DNA of 23,500 nucleotides. Source: Mesostigma viride (Eukaryota; Streptophyta; Mesostigmatophyceae; Mesostigmatales; Mesostigmataceae). Positions within the stretch are counted from its first letter, which is position 1. The number at the start of each line of letters is the position of its first letter. Of this stretch, positions 8,868-18,128 are shown in pieces. The notes beneath the pieces were generated by a model that saw only the letters and a program-made list of their open reading frames with translations, was not told the origin of the DNA and ran no database searches. The stretch spans positions 523,719 through 547,218 of the forward strand of contig RPFO01000114.1 of the NCBI GenBank assembly GCA_009746045.1. Direction: 5' to 3'. A program made the position numbers and the translations under genes.

Positions 8868-9537
8868 GGGTTGCGGGCACCACGGCCCGAGCGAATCGCT
8901 ATGCATGCCAAACTTAGTCACACGCGGAACCCCCACCGACTGGGGGGGGGTGTCCTCCACTGCTGTCTGCCACCTATCTTTACGTGTCATCTGCCTCCAT
9001 TCTACAAACAAACCAGGGGGCTCCCCGGGCGTGAGCCAGCCTTGTCTAGGGTAGCACATGTCCATGCCTAGCCGATGACGAAAAGTCCAGTGGCGACCTT
9101 GCCACGCGTGGCCTGGGGCATGCCACGTGAGGACAAAATGCCCGGGCTGTGGGGGCTTAGTGCCAGCTAGTCTGTCTGATGTGTCTACCTGATCTGTGCA
9201 CCCAGGCCAGCCAGGTGCGGAGCTAGGCCAGGCCGGCGCCTGTGCCTAAGAATGTGGGAAACATATGGTAAATCAGCGTATAAATCCTCATTGCGAATGT
9301 GCAAGTAGCTGGAAAGGGAAAATTACATGCCTTGCGCAGCTCTTGGTGACGGTGCCGTCGAGTCGTTTCTCCAGCCGAGTCCTGCATCAGCATCCACGTG
9401 TCAGCGCCGTAGGTCAGGCTCGACCTTGAACAGGTCGCGTTTGACAATCCGGGGCAGGGCCGGCGGGGTTGCTTTAACACGTGCCCGTTCAGTGTGTTGT
9501 CTGTTTTATGCCACACGTGACACGTCGCAACTCGCAC
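8868..9537 (-). mobile_element. 5'-truncated LINE copy A (C-terminal RT region and 3' end)
   Basis: On the - strand, 9537-9223 encodes a segment with LTYGADTWMLMQD and a following ELRKAC, matching the LTYGAETWTLTQELEQRLDG...MLRKAL of copy B. This is the post-RT C-terminal region found in many non-LTR retrotransposons. Further down, 9065-8859 encodes RKDRWQ and RVTKFGMHSDSLG, shared with copies B and C. The nucleotide match to copy B runs through GCCTAAGAATGTGGGAAACATA (about 9243). Frames are broken. Homology stops near 9540, so the copy is 5'-truncated, as expected for target-primed insertion. Confidence 0.7.
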
Positions 9538-9540
9538 TTG

Positions 9541-10780
9541 ATGTTAGCAGTCCTGTGTGTTGATGTTGGCAATCGGGAAAAGCGAGGATTGCAACGGGTG
9601 CGTGCCAGGCATGATTAGCACCCCTGGCAAATCTAGACACCGCATTACTGGCAGAGTAGTGGCGCAGGCATGGCCTGCAGGACTAGTAGGTAGCTACCGC
9701 GGTTGCATGGTTGAAATGTTGTGGATGCGGATTTTCCGCAGGTTAGAGCAGCTATGGCGCGCAAGCTTCGTGCGCTGCCAGGCCAGGTTAGCAGATGTCG
9801 AACAGTTGAACAGCACACAAATTGTGAGAATGTCGACCTACGTGATGTATGCGAGAGAGAGACATGGATAGCGTGAAGTCTCTCTCAGTTCTGTTCAAGT
9901 TCCGCCTTCGTATTTCCTCTATCGGGGCAAGGCTAACAACGTCCATTGATAGGTTTATCGAAGAGACGTGATCGCACTAGTTGGAGACTATCACCCAAGC
10001 AACGTTGTATTGTTATGTTAATCTTGATTTTCTGTGTATCACGCCAGTTGAGCACAGCACCTTCAAAAAAAGGAAGAGATGCTGGTCAAACATATCCCAA
10101 AAAAGCAGGAGACCTGAGTAGGCTGTTTAATTTTTTGTGCAAGGGCATCGTTTGAGTGCAGTGGATTGTTCTCGTGCCTAGCTAACCGACTTCGACAACG
10201 TAATCCATGACATCATTCTGAAGCATACGTAGAGACAAGAGCCGAGGTAAGCGCGGTGGCCAGGCAGCAGTGATCGAGCTGGTTTGTCGACCGTGCATTA
10301 CTCGTTGCACGTGGCATCAGTGCAACAGGTGGCCCTGGAGGTATCAAAGAGACAACCAGCGCAGGCCAGAAATCGGGAGAATCCGGACCATGGTAGCTCG
10401 AGCCTGCCGTTATCTTTTCCGCGTTTTCGAGTCGTTCAGGATGATGAAGATGAATGGTGAAGGAAATGTGTATCCTTGTGCATTGAAATTATGGCTGGCT
10501 TACGTGTGGAGCGACTAGATGACCTAGACGGTGGGGCCGGAAACAGCATGCTTGATCAGGGCGTGTGTTTCGAGCCTAACTGGCCGGGAGTGTCTATGAT
10601 GGCAAGGCTCATTCTTGGCAACAGTCAATAATGCAATGGGCTACAATGGGGACTCGGTCAATGACTACCAATGGCATATTAGCTCAGCATAGTCATGCAC
10701 CCATATTATTAGGGACAGGCGCCTGGGCCTCGCCGGGCACCTCGCACGCGCAGATCAGGTAGACACGATGGATAGCTCAG
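9541..10780. other. 1.2 kb with no recognised gene
   Basis: Short open frames occur on the + strand (9557-9871, 9946-10155, 10270-10518), but none shows a family motif. The segment LTDFDNVIHDII near 10180 faintly recalls a reverse-transcriptase palm strand but is flanked by stops. The stretch lies between two LINE 3' ends and is probably decayed element or plain intergenic sequence. Confidence 0.4.
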
Positions 10781-11250
10781 CAGGCACCAACAGGCTAGCT
10801 TAGCCCGTCCAACCTGGGCATTTTGTCAGTTCTCACATGGCGTGCCCCGGGCCGAGCCGAGCGCGGCCGGGGCGCCACCCGTGGACTTTCCGGGATAGCT
10901 AGGCTAGGCATGGATATATGTGTTACTGGCCACCTCGCAATGGGCTCACGCCACGCGGATCCCCCACAGACTTGGGGGTGGTAATAATCCTTTATCACTA
11001 CTTGCCATCGATCCTTGCGAACCACAGTGCCTCCATATTACAGACAAACCAGGAGGCTGCCCGGGTGTGAGCCCGTCGCGTCCAGGACATGCATGTCCAT
11101 GCCTAGAGTCTATCACGGAAAGTCCACGGGTGGCGGCCCTGCTGCGCTGCGCGCAGCCGGGGGCACCGCCGGACCAGCGGTGAGGACATAACGCCCAGAC
11201 TGGGCGGGCTTGGTGCCAGCTTGTCTATCTGATGTCGGTCTACCTGATCT
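10780..11250. repeat. Inverted repeat built from LINE 3'-end sequence
   Basis: The + strand segment at about 11091-11250 (CATGTCCATGCCTAGAG..., GGAAAGTCCACGGGTGGCG, ..., GTGCCAGCTTGTCT) recurs on the - strand at about 10920-10780 (ATCCATGCCTAGCC, CCGGAAAGTCCACGGGTGGCG, AAATGCCCAGG). The arms of about 140-150 bases are diverged and separated by about 170 bases. The same block appears once in copy A at 9059-9180. Confidence 0.65.
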
Positions 11251-11336
11251 CTGCGAGCCAGGTCGGCCCGGCTAGGCCCAGGCGCCTGTGCCTAAGAATG
11301 TGGGAAACATAGGGCAAATCAGCGTACACTGAATCC

Positions 11337-11591
11337 TCATCGACTGATGTGTGCAACCAAACTGGGGATGGTAATAAGGGCCTTGCGCAGCATCTCAGTG
11401 GTGACGTTGCCGTCGAGTCGTTGCTCCAGCTCCTGCGTCAGTGTCCAGGTCTCGGCTCCGTAGGTCAGGATCGTCAGAATGACGACCTTGAAGAGGTCAC
11501 GCTTGACGATCCGGGGGACGGGGCGGGGTTGCTCCACCAGCGGCCGCCGCTGGTGGAGCATGGACCGGGTGGTCCATGGAGTTGCGCCCAC
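11337..11591 (-). pseudogene. LINE ORF2 C-terminal fragment
   Basis: The frame encodes RIVKRDLFKVVILTILTYG then AETWTLTQELEQRLDG and MLRKAL. This is the LLYGSETW-type block found after the RT domain in several LINE clades. It is homologous to copy A at 9537-9223. It is isolated by stops from the RT palm fragment upstream. Confidence 0.75.
11531..11577. repeat. Two adjacent perfect hairpins
   Basis: The first hairpin has 14-base arms GCTCCACCAGCGGC / GCCGCTGGTGGAGC with a single C between them (11531-11559). It is followed at once by ATGGACC-GGGT-GGTCCAT (11560-11577). It lies inside the LINE C-terminal coding block of copy B; copy A does not keep it. Confidence 0.8.
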
Positions 11592-12177
11592 GCAATGCCT
11601 CTATCCGTGTCGTCAAGTCTTTAGTCCTCGCAGTCAGGACTCCAGCTGCCGAGCAGCTTGAAGCGGCCTGAAGTAGGGTAGTTGACCTCGGTGTCATCTA
11701 AGAGGCGGATCGAGTGGGGGCGGCGGGGGCCTGGCCATGCCGAGAGCCAGGGCCTCCGTTCTAGGGCTGATCGATTTCTAGACCAACAGCCCGAGCCTCG
11801 AGCGCCAGGTGAGTCCAGCCATAGTAGTTGAATGGGTAGACTCCGGGTTCTCGATGAGCGTGATGTCCTCGGCATAAATGAGGCCAGCTAGTAAATTCTG
11901 CCTGTTGATCGGCCCCCCTTTCCCCAGCTCGTTCGGCCCCCCTTCCCCCAGCTCGTTCGTGATCACTTGGCTGAGGGGCACGGCCAGCAATGCTAGCAAA
12001 GCGGGCACGTGCCTGGCGCATATTACATAATCCACTACAATAATCAACAGGTACGGCGACAGGACGTACGCAACCCTGCCACACGCCGGTCTGCAGTGGG
12101 CATGGCGGGGTAATTAAAGCCGTGTTGAGCGCGCACCGAAGTGGTCGACCCCTCATACAGTGTGCGGATGACGGTAA

Positions 12178-12558
12178 TCAGGGGAGTGGGGACGCGAGCG
12201 CGAGCAAGGACCGCCCATCTAGAGCGGCGGCCCAGAGGACAGAATCAAAAGCCTTCTTGATGAAGTCGACGAACCCGATCCGGATGGCGGGAAGCTCACC
12301 ATGCAGGTTGAAGGAGAGCGATTTCCTCGAAGAGGCGGGGCGCGGCCAGAATGGCCATGACGGTGTTGCGCCCCAGACAAAAGCCTCGATATGACTCTCC
12401 CCAAGGTGACGGTCGAGAGCAGAACGAAGGCGGTTGAGGATCATGCGTATGAACAACTTGAGTGCGGCGCTCCGGATGCAGACTCCGCGGTAGTTGGAGG
12501 GGTCGTCACTGGGGAACCTTTGTTTTTGTACAGCATAAAACGGTAGCTGTGCTGCCAC
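12178..12558 (-). pseudogene. LINE reverse transcriptase fragment, fingers/palm
   Basis: The frame holds SDDPSNYRGVCIRSAALKLF, then RMILNRLRSALDRHL and ESHIEAFVWGA, followed by IRIGFVDFIKKAFDSV. These correspond to the NYRPI-type motif, the LNRL-helix and motif A (F-D-F-KAFD) of LINE reverse transcriptases. The upstream part KNKG is in another frame, and the catalytic YADD equivalent (YAED) is in yet another frame near 11880, so the enzyme is broken. The second Asp of the active-site box reads Glu-Asp rather than Asp-Asp. Confidence 0.8.
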
Positions 12559-12605
12559 TCAGGAATCGGCGGCGCGCGTCGGCAAGCAGGATCCGCGGTT
12601 GCAGA

Positions 12606-13318
12606 CGTCAAGCAGGAACCCCAGGTGAGCGCCATCACCGGGGCGGGGAGCTGGCCAGGTCCAACAGCGGCGGCCATCACCGCCCACACCGAGGCCCTGG
12701 CCACACAGGTCCCCAAGATAGCGGAGCAGACGGCCACCATTGCATCCCAGCCACCCCGGCAGGATGCTGGCGACCTCCCGCCGCTCTCCTACGCGGACCT
12801 GCTGCGGTCAGCGACCGCCTCCACCACCGACGCCATCGCCACAAAGCTCCAGGAGCTGGAGGACCACCGCCCGAGCCCAGCAACGGGAGGTCACCGACCG
12901 CGCTCGCCGCGAGTGCCGAGTGGTGCTACGTCGCTTCCCCCAGAAGCCAGGTGAGACGTCAACCTCTCTTGCTGACGAGCTCAAGAACCAGCTTCTTACC
13001 CTCATGGGCCTGGTAGGTGAGGTAGAACTGCGTGGGTGCCACCGCCTTCCCCACTCACGGGACAAGGCGGCTCCCCCACCAGTCCTACTCACCTTCCCCT
13101 CCCCTGAGGATAAGCAGCGGTTCCTCTCTCGTCGCAAGCGGTTGCACGACCTCACCTGGACGCTGGATGACGACCTCACCCCCGCTCAGCAACAGCAGCG
13201 ACGCGACCTGTGGCCGGAATACCTCCGCCATAAGCAGGACCCCCAGAAGCCCAAGGTGTACTGGAGGGGCGGGGACCTGATGATCAACCACAAGATGTGG
13301 ACGCCCCCAGCGGGCTAG
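12606..13318 (+). pseudogene. LINE ORF1-like protein (RRM/coiled-coil type), one frameshift
   Basis: On the + strand, 12606-12870 encodes an Ala/Thr-rich helix segment (TAAAITAHTEALATQVPKIAEQ...SYADLL, KLQELEDH). After a shift near 12870 a second frame runs to TAG at 13316 with REVTDRARRECRVVLRRFP, ELKNQLLTL, a VLLTFPSPEDKQRFLSRRK strand, LDDDLTPAQQQQRRDLWPEY and KVYWRGGDLMINHKMW. The layout coiled coil, RRM-like domain, then DDLT-QQ-RR helix matches the RNA-binding ORF1p of L1-like retroelements. It faces away from the LINE RT of copy B and the two nearly touch at 12560-12640. The assignment rests on the C-terminal half. Confidence 0.65.
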
Positions 13319-13860
13319 AATAGCAATAGCCCTAGCTTGTAACCAAGGCAGCCATGCCTAGAATGTTGCCTAGCTGTGCCAACACACCTAGTCACGTGCC
13401 GCCAACGCACGGTACACAACCAGCCATAGCCTTAGCCTAGTCCTAGTACAGCCATGCTACGCCCTGGCTATGTTCAGATTACTTGCCCACGCTCCTTGCT
13501 ATGATATGCTCACATGGGTCTTATTGCACCCACAGTTTGCCGGATCGTTAGCCTGTCCTTTTAGCTAGCCGCGCCCGATTGCAGCTGTGGCATGCCTTTG
13601 GCATGAAGGAGACTGGGGGTCTCTGCCCTTTCTCCTGTAGTGCACACACAGGGATTAAAAGCACTTCGGTGCTCCGTGACTCCCCAACGGGAGCACGAGT
13701 TTAATTAATTAATTAATTAATTAACAGCGGCGGCGGCGACGGCGGATTTAGTAAGCCTGCCCCATTATCCAGAGTCCACAGATCGATAGGTGCTTGGAAC
13801 ACATTTAGAGGCGCGCCACATCCCCCTCCACCACATACCCATTTCATTGAGGATCTTATA
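13319..13860 (+). other. 3' flank of the ORF1-like element, with hairpins and (TTAA)6/(CGG)n
   Basis: There is no coding potential. It contains CCTAG-rich short repeats (13330-13460), a stem with UUCG-type loop AGCAC-TTCG-GTGCT (13660-13673) overlapping a second stem GTGCTCC...GGAGCAC (13669-13696), (TTAA)6 at 13701-13724 and CGG/ACGG triplets to 13745. Positions 13770-13860 weakly match 23158-23245 (shared TCCACCAC and TTGAGGA blocks), so they may be the end of a dispersed repeat. Confidence 0.55.
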
Positions 13861-15191
13861 TGCTCACGTCATGCCTGCCATCCACCCCCCAGGTGCTATT
13901 GATTAACCCTGGGTTAATTACTAAATTCCCACAACAGTCTTTGAGATGAGAATAGAGATACTCACTTCTACATTAGAGATACTCACTTCACATTGATACT
14001 CACAACAGTCTTTGATTACTATAGTCTCTTCGAGTAAAGAAAGGAGGGCTCTCAGCCGAGGACAAGGAACTGTCCCTCGTGCCTGATAACCACCTTATTG
14101 CCTCCCCTGCTATAGAATAATGCTTTCAAAACACATACTTTGCACAGTCTGATGATGAAGCCGCACATGCGGAGTTTATTGAGAAAGTTAATACAATTAC
14201 AACACGTTGATAGTCTCAATATCGATGCACTCCATGCTCACGAGCCCGCAGTTAGGCAGCGCTCCATGACATGCTACCGGCCTTGCTCCCAAGAAAAGGG
14301 AGAAACACGAAGGCCACTAACGAGAGACTCGAAGAGACTACACGCTGCGTGAGAGTCCTCTTCGACTATGAACCAAACCATTCGTCATGCCACACGCATG
14401 ACACACGCCACACTTGTCAGTCCAGCCAGGAATGCCAAAACTATCTTGCTGCCTGAACCATGCGAATAGAAACCGCATTCCAGTTGCCGTCCTGGCTTTC
14501 TACCACACATGCCAACAAAAGCAGGAAGGCATCCCGACAAATCTAAATTGCTACCCTGTTGCCGATCTCATCTCCTAGAGGCTCCGGCATTTCTGTCCCT
14601 GGGAATGTCCGACATTGAGTCACGTCCAGCAAGGTCGAAGCATAATATCCTTCAGACAATCTGCACGCTCACACCTTGCGTGTGAGTGGCCCAGCAAACA
14701 TTGCGTCTAATCGTTCCTTTCTAGAAGAAATCCCTTTTTAGGGCTGCCAGCGATTTCGCATTCATTCCAGCGATCTGGCTCCGCACCGCAAATTGTCCTT
14801 TTCCATTTTCTGTCCAGTCCTCATAACGTTGACCCGCTATTCTACACCACAAAGACACCTGGCCTGTCAATAGCCTCGGCGCTGTTGAAGTCCAGCAGTA
14901 CAGCTTCAGCTCCAGCTGTCCACTAACACGCGTATGATCCTCTCGACGCTGCACACTTGTGCTGCCGTCCGCTCAAGTCAGTGCTGCGCGCCCAGCTGTG
15001 CCTGGCCCGGCGCGCGTGCACGTACACTTTCGTCCGCTCTTATGCTGCAAGTGCTAGTGTCCCCCCCGGTCACTAGCCTTTGTCGAAAATGCGTAGAAGA
15101 CAAATTCCTTGCGCACGTCACCGGTCTTGTGCATAGTGGGCGCCCGGATGACATAGCGCGCGTCCGTGACAGCTGTCGCGTCTGCGTGCCA
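13861..15191 (-). repeat. Candidate 3' LTR of the gypsy-like element
   Basis: This stretch begins TGCTCACG and ends GTGCCA on the + strand. It shares its last 26 bases with the right LTR candidate, and near its other end it has TACTCACTTC repeats (13955-14010) like those beside the ORF at 18560-18630. It has no coding potential; short frames at 14140-14456 and 14934-15251 show nothing recognisable. The remaining sequence does not align by eye with 18630-19685, so this could instead be an LTR of a related subfamily. Confidence 0.35.
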
Positions 15192-15228
15192 CAATCTCCG
15201 GCGCCACCATGGCGGCTGGCCACTCAGC

Positions 15229-15395
15229 TTAATTTGGTAAAACCCAAATGAGCTGAGCTGATGTGCCTGCCTTAACTGCATGCCCTGTGGGGTGGGCGAG
15301 GACCTGTCCCATGATTCCCCCCTCGCTGGCGACCGGCCCCATCACGAAGACAGCGATCGTACCAAGACAAGGGCAGCGGTGACCGCAGTCAAGCT

Positions 15396-15428
<33 letters not shown>

Positions 15429-16281
15429 TGGCTGTCTCGATGGCGCGTTGCTGTGCGGGACCCCACGCCCACACGCACCCCTTCTTGAGTAACTCGGTCA
15501 AGGGCTTCACCTTGCTGCTGAAGTTCTCAATGTAACCTCGGTAATAGCCAGCCAAACCCAAATACGCCCGCACCCCTGAGACATCCGTGGGTACGGCGGC
15601 CTGCACAATGGATTCGACCTTGGCGGCATCAGGCGTCCGGCCACCCGGCACAATCTGATGACCAAGGAATGAGAGGGTCCGCTGGGCGAACTTGCACTTC
15701 TCAGGGTGCAGCCGCATATTATGCTCCTCGAGAGCCAAGCGAACCTGCTCCAAGTGCGCCAGGTGCTCCTCAAATGTCGCGCTAAAGACGATTACATCAT
15801 CAATGTAACAAGCGGCGAAAGGAAGACCTGCAAGCACTTTGTCCATAGCTCGTTGGAAAACAGCACTAGCGTTGCGGTGCCCAAAGGGCATGCGCACCCA
15901 CTCATACAAATTGCCGCCCCCCCAGAATGCAAGCTTCCGCTGATCCTCCGGCGCAACTGCGATCTGATGAAAGCCGCTACGCAGGTCCAGCGAGGACACA
16001 AACTTCACATGAGGAGATATCTTATCCAGGACATCATCCACACGTGGCATGGGGTAACGGTCCACGGGTGTGTGTGCATTCAGCAACCGCAGATCGGTGG
16101 CCATGCGCATACCCGTCCATGCCCCGGTGATAGCGTCCTTCTTGGGCGCAACGACAACGGCAGCGGCATAGCTGGAGGAAGATTGCCTGATGATACCGGC
16201 ATCCTCTAACTCCTTGCATTGCTCGGCTACAAAATCCAACTCGGCCTGACTCAGGCGATGCTGGCGTCGGAACAAAGGGTG
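15229..16281 (-). pseudogene. Ty3/gypsy reverse transcriptase, cut at a poly-G tract
   Basis: The open frame follows a TGA at 16284-16282. It reads through the RT entry PLFRRQHRLSQ, ELEDAGIIRQSSSSYA, VAPKKD, MRMATDLRLLNA, VDRYPMPRVDDVL, SSLDLRSGFHQI, RMPFGHRNASAVFQRAMD and the catalytic YIDD (residues 157-160 counted from 16275). FLGH and YYRGYIENFSSKVKPLTELLKK follow: a full Ty3/gypsy RT plus connection start, with all three catalytic aspartates in place. After AIETAK the frame enters a 31-base C/G run (proline repeat) and then sequence without RNase H motifs. It is joined to the methyltransferase frame by a -1-type step, so it may be a mutation or a recoding site. Confidence 0.9.
15396..15426. 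repeat. 31-base G run at the RT truncation point
   Basis: There are 31 consecutive G on the + strand (C on the coding strand) placed exactly where recognisable RT-connection sequence ends. It is the longest homopolymer in the window. It may mark a deletion junction, a slippage product or an assembly join. Confidence 0.95.
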
Positions 16282-18128
16282 TCAGTGTCCAATGGAACAC
16301 GCATGGTCCCACCATTGAAACACCCCAGTTCATCACTTGTGAAAGCGAAGGCCCCCCTTGCAGTGCCTAGCCACTTTAGCATGGCTGAGCGCTGCGCATC
16401 AGAAAGGTGTTCGCCAATAGCCCAGGGGTGCGTATCCGCGGGATCACCCACAGCTACCGCATGTGCCTCAAGATGCGGCGCCCTAGCCGCATCGTCGTGG
16501 AACAAGGAAAAGGCTGCCACGCCTGGTGTGACACCCACCGCCGGAGCCTCGCGTGCCGCACGGTGTATTACCCGATGCAGCGTGGGCTCGCCGGCCAGCA
16601 CGGTGCTGGTCAGCAGGGCGGTCATGAGAATGATAGTCCACACCTGTCGCAGACGCCACCCCCATGCTGATGAAGTCCCCGTCGCTGCAGGGCGCTTCAG
16701 TTTGGCTGCGCGCGCCTCAACCTGCTGAGGCGGATTGGCTGGGGACGCCCCCCCAGACTGGCGCACGGCAACCGATGCAAGCAGCACATACCCGACCTGC
16801 AACACCGACATAGCCTGGCCTATCAAAGACCAGCGCTCACTCTCGAGCACGCCCGGCAGCGCCGAGGCCCCGACATGAAAACCCATGCTGGCCTCACGAA
16901 ATTCTGCGGGTGGCTGCACCAACAGACCGGTGGTAGTGTCCCAAACGAGACCCTTACCCCGATCACGGTATGCTGTCGACCCTTGGTAACTGACCAGGGT
17001 CGGCAGTGCACACATGGGGCTCCCGACCCGGTTGACGCGTGCATACGGTGGGCGATCCTCGCTATCCACCTTCTGCGTGACTAGGTGGGAAGGCAATGCT
17101 ACCTCCGCAGACACACTCGGATGCTGCCTTGCTACGGCCCCCAAGACCGCCTGCACATCGGTCGCACACGCCACGTTGGTCCAATAGGCACGCAAACGAT
17201 GCGTGAGCCCACCCAGCCCTGCGTTGTCACACACGATGGGCTCCCCCAGGAGTGCCACGATTGTAGCCCAGTCCTCCCGCACCGCCTGATGTGGGCTGTC
17301 ACCCGCCACAACGTTCTCAAACAGATACGCAGGCGGATGGGGCTGACGCGACTGCAACAGTCCCACCACACGCAACAGTTCCCAGAACAGCGCGCTACGC
17401 GGATCGGCTAGCCCCCGCCCTTGCCCTGCCTGGCTCAGGCCCTGGCACTCCCAACCCGCAATTACCAAGTCGATGGCATGATGCCTGCGCAACAACTGCT
17501 GCACCTGCACCTCACCGATGGCTCGGATATCTTGAGGACATTCCCCAAACGGGTCACGCCATGCTGATGGCGGAAACTGCGCGGGATACTCTCGCGACAA
17601 CACGCCACAGTGACTGAAGTACACCTGACGCGCCTTGTGCGATGGCTCTACCGCGATGAGTTTACGGCACACGCCGCCTGCGGCCAAAAAGCCTGCAATG
17701 CCCCCTCCGATCCCCGCAAACAGTTCCAACACTACCGCACCCTTGGCAAAATCAGGGGCCTGCGGTAAGATTGCAGCAGAAAAATTACCTTGGGCCTCCG
17801 AGACACCCGGTTGCAGCAAAGTGAGGCCATGGCTGGCCATCTGAGGAATGGTGATGACGGCTTCAGTTACCCGCTTGCGCATAGCCAGCTGCCGCGTGGA
17901 CGTCACAGCATCCAGCGACCACTGCGTGCGCATCTTGGCAATGCTCGCCGTTGGCTGGGCAGCACCGTCCGATGCTTGTCCCACGCCGATGAGCCCGCCG
18001 CCCGTACCTCCACCATGCTGACCTCCACCACGCCCGCAGCCGCGGAAGGGTTGAGGCGTGCAGCCCCGGCTGAAGAACTGAAGCATGAGACCGGCACGCT
18101 GGCCCGCTTCAGGCCAGCCCCATCCCAA
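16251..18128 (-). CDS. C5-cytosine DNA methyltransferase domain within the retroelement polyprotein
   Basis: The open frame of 625 residues has a methyltransferase core at about 131-455. Motif I is LELFAGIGGGIAGF (134-147; AdoMet binding), motif IV GWECQGLSQAG (225-235; nucleophile Cys228), motif VI ENV (271-273), motif VIII THRLRAYW (309-316), and motifs IX-X are REASMGF (411-417) and LIGQAMSVLQVGYVLL (435-450). A target-recognition-sized segment lies between VIII and IX. This is the full order of C5 methyltransferases, which flip out cytosine and methylate carbon 5. The canonical Pro of the PCQ motif is Glu. After it come a hydrophobic helix (about 496-513) and the RT-leading segment SDELGCFNGGTMRVPLDTD. 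The first ~60 residues overlap the protease frame and are probably not read. The frame is free of stops over 1.87 kb. Confidence 0.9.
   Translation of the reverse strand: MGWGWPEAGQRAGLMLQFFSRGCTPQPFRGCGRGGGQHGGGTGGGLIGVGQASDGAAQPTASIAKMRTQWSLDAVTSTRQLAMRKRVTEAVITIPQMASHGLTLLQPGVSEAQGNFSAAILPQAPDFAKGAVVLELFAGIGGGIAGFLAAGGVCRKLIAVEPSHKARQVYFSHCGVLSREYPAQFPPSAWRDPFGECPQDIRAIGEVQVQQLLRRHHAIDLVIAGWECQGLSQAGQGRGLADPRSALFWELLRVVGLLQSRQPHPPAYLFENVVAGDSPHQAVREDWATIVALLGEPIVCDNAGLGGLTHRLRAYWTNVACATDVQAVLGAVARQHPSVSAEVALPSHLVTQKVDSEDRPPYARVNRVGSPMCALPTLVSYQGSTAYRDRGKGLVWDTTTGLLVQPPAEFREASMGFHVGASALPGVLESERWSLIGQAMSVLQVGYVLLASVAVRQSGGASPANPPQQVEARAAKLKRPAATGTSSAWGWRLRQVWTIILMTALLTSTVLAGEPTLHRVIHRAAREAPAVGVTPGVAAFSLFHDDAARAPHLEAHAVAVGDPADTHPWAIGEHLSDAQRSAMLKWLGTARGAFAFTSDELGCFNGGTMRVPLDTDTLCSDASIA

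Larger units (their letters stand above)
10918..12640 (-). mobile_element. Decayed LINE copy B (RT domain to 3' end)
   Basis: Read on the - strand, the order is an RT N-terminal segment (12640-12440: EWQHSYRFMLYKNKG), RT palm (12558-12178), a degraded active site (about 12047-11778: LIYAEDITLIENP), a C-terminal block (11591-11337: LTYGAETWTLTQELEQRLDG) and a 3' part with RKDRWQVVIKDYYHPQ (11025-10960). This is the order of a non-LTR retrotransposon ORF2. At least three frame changes are needed, and no endonuclease domain is seen upstream. It is non-functional. Confidence 0.75.

Noticed and set aside
10140-10260. LTDFDNVIHDII segment resembling an RT palm strand
   Set aside because: It is isolated, flanked by stops, and lacks any neighbouring RT motif in the same direction.
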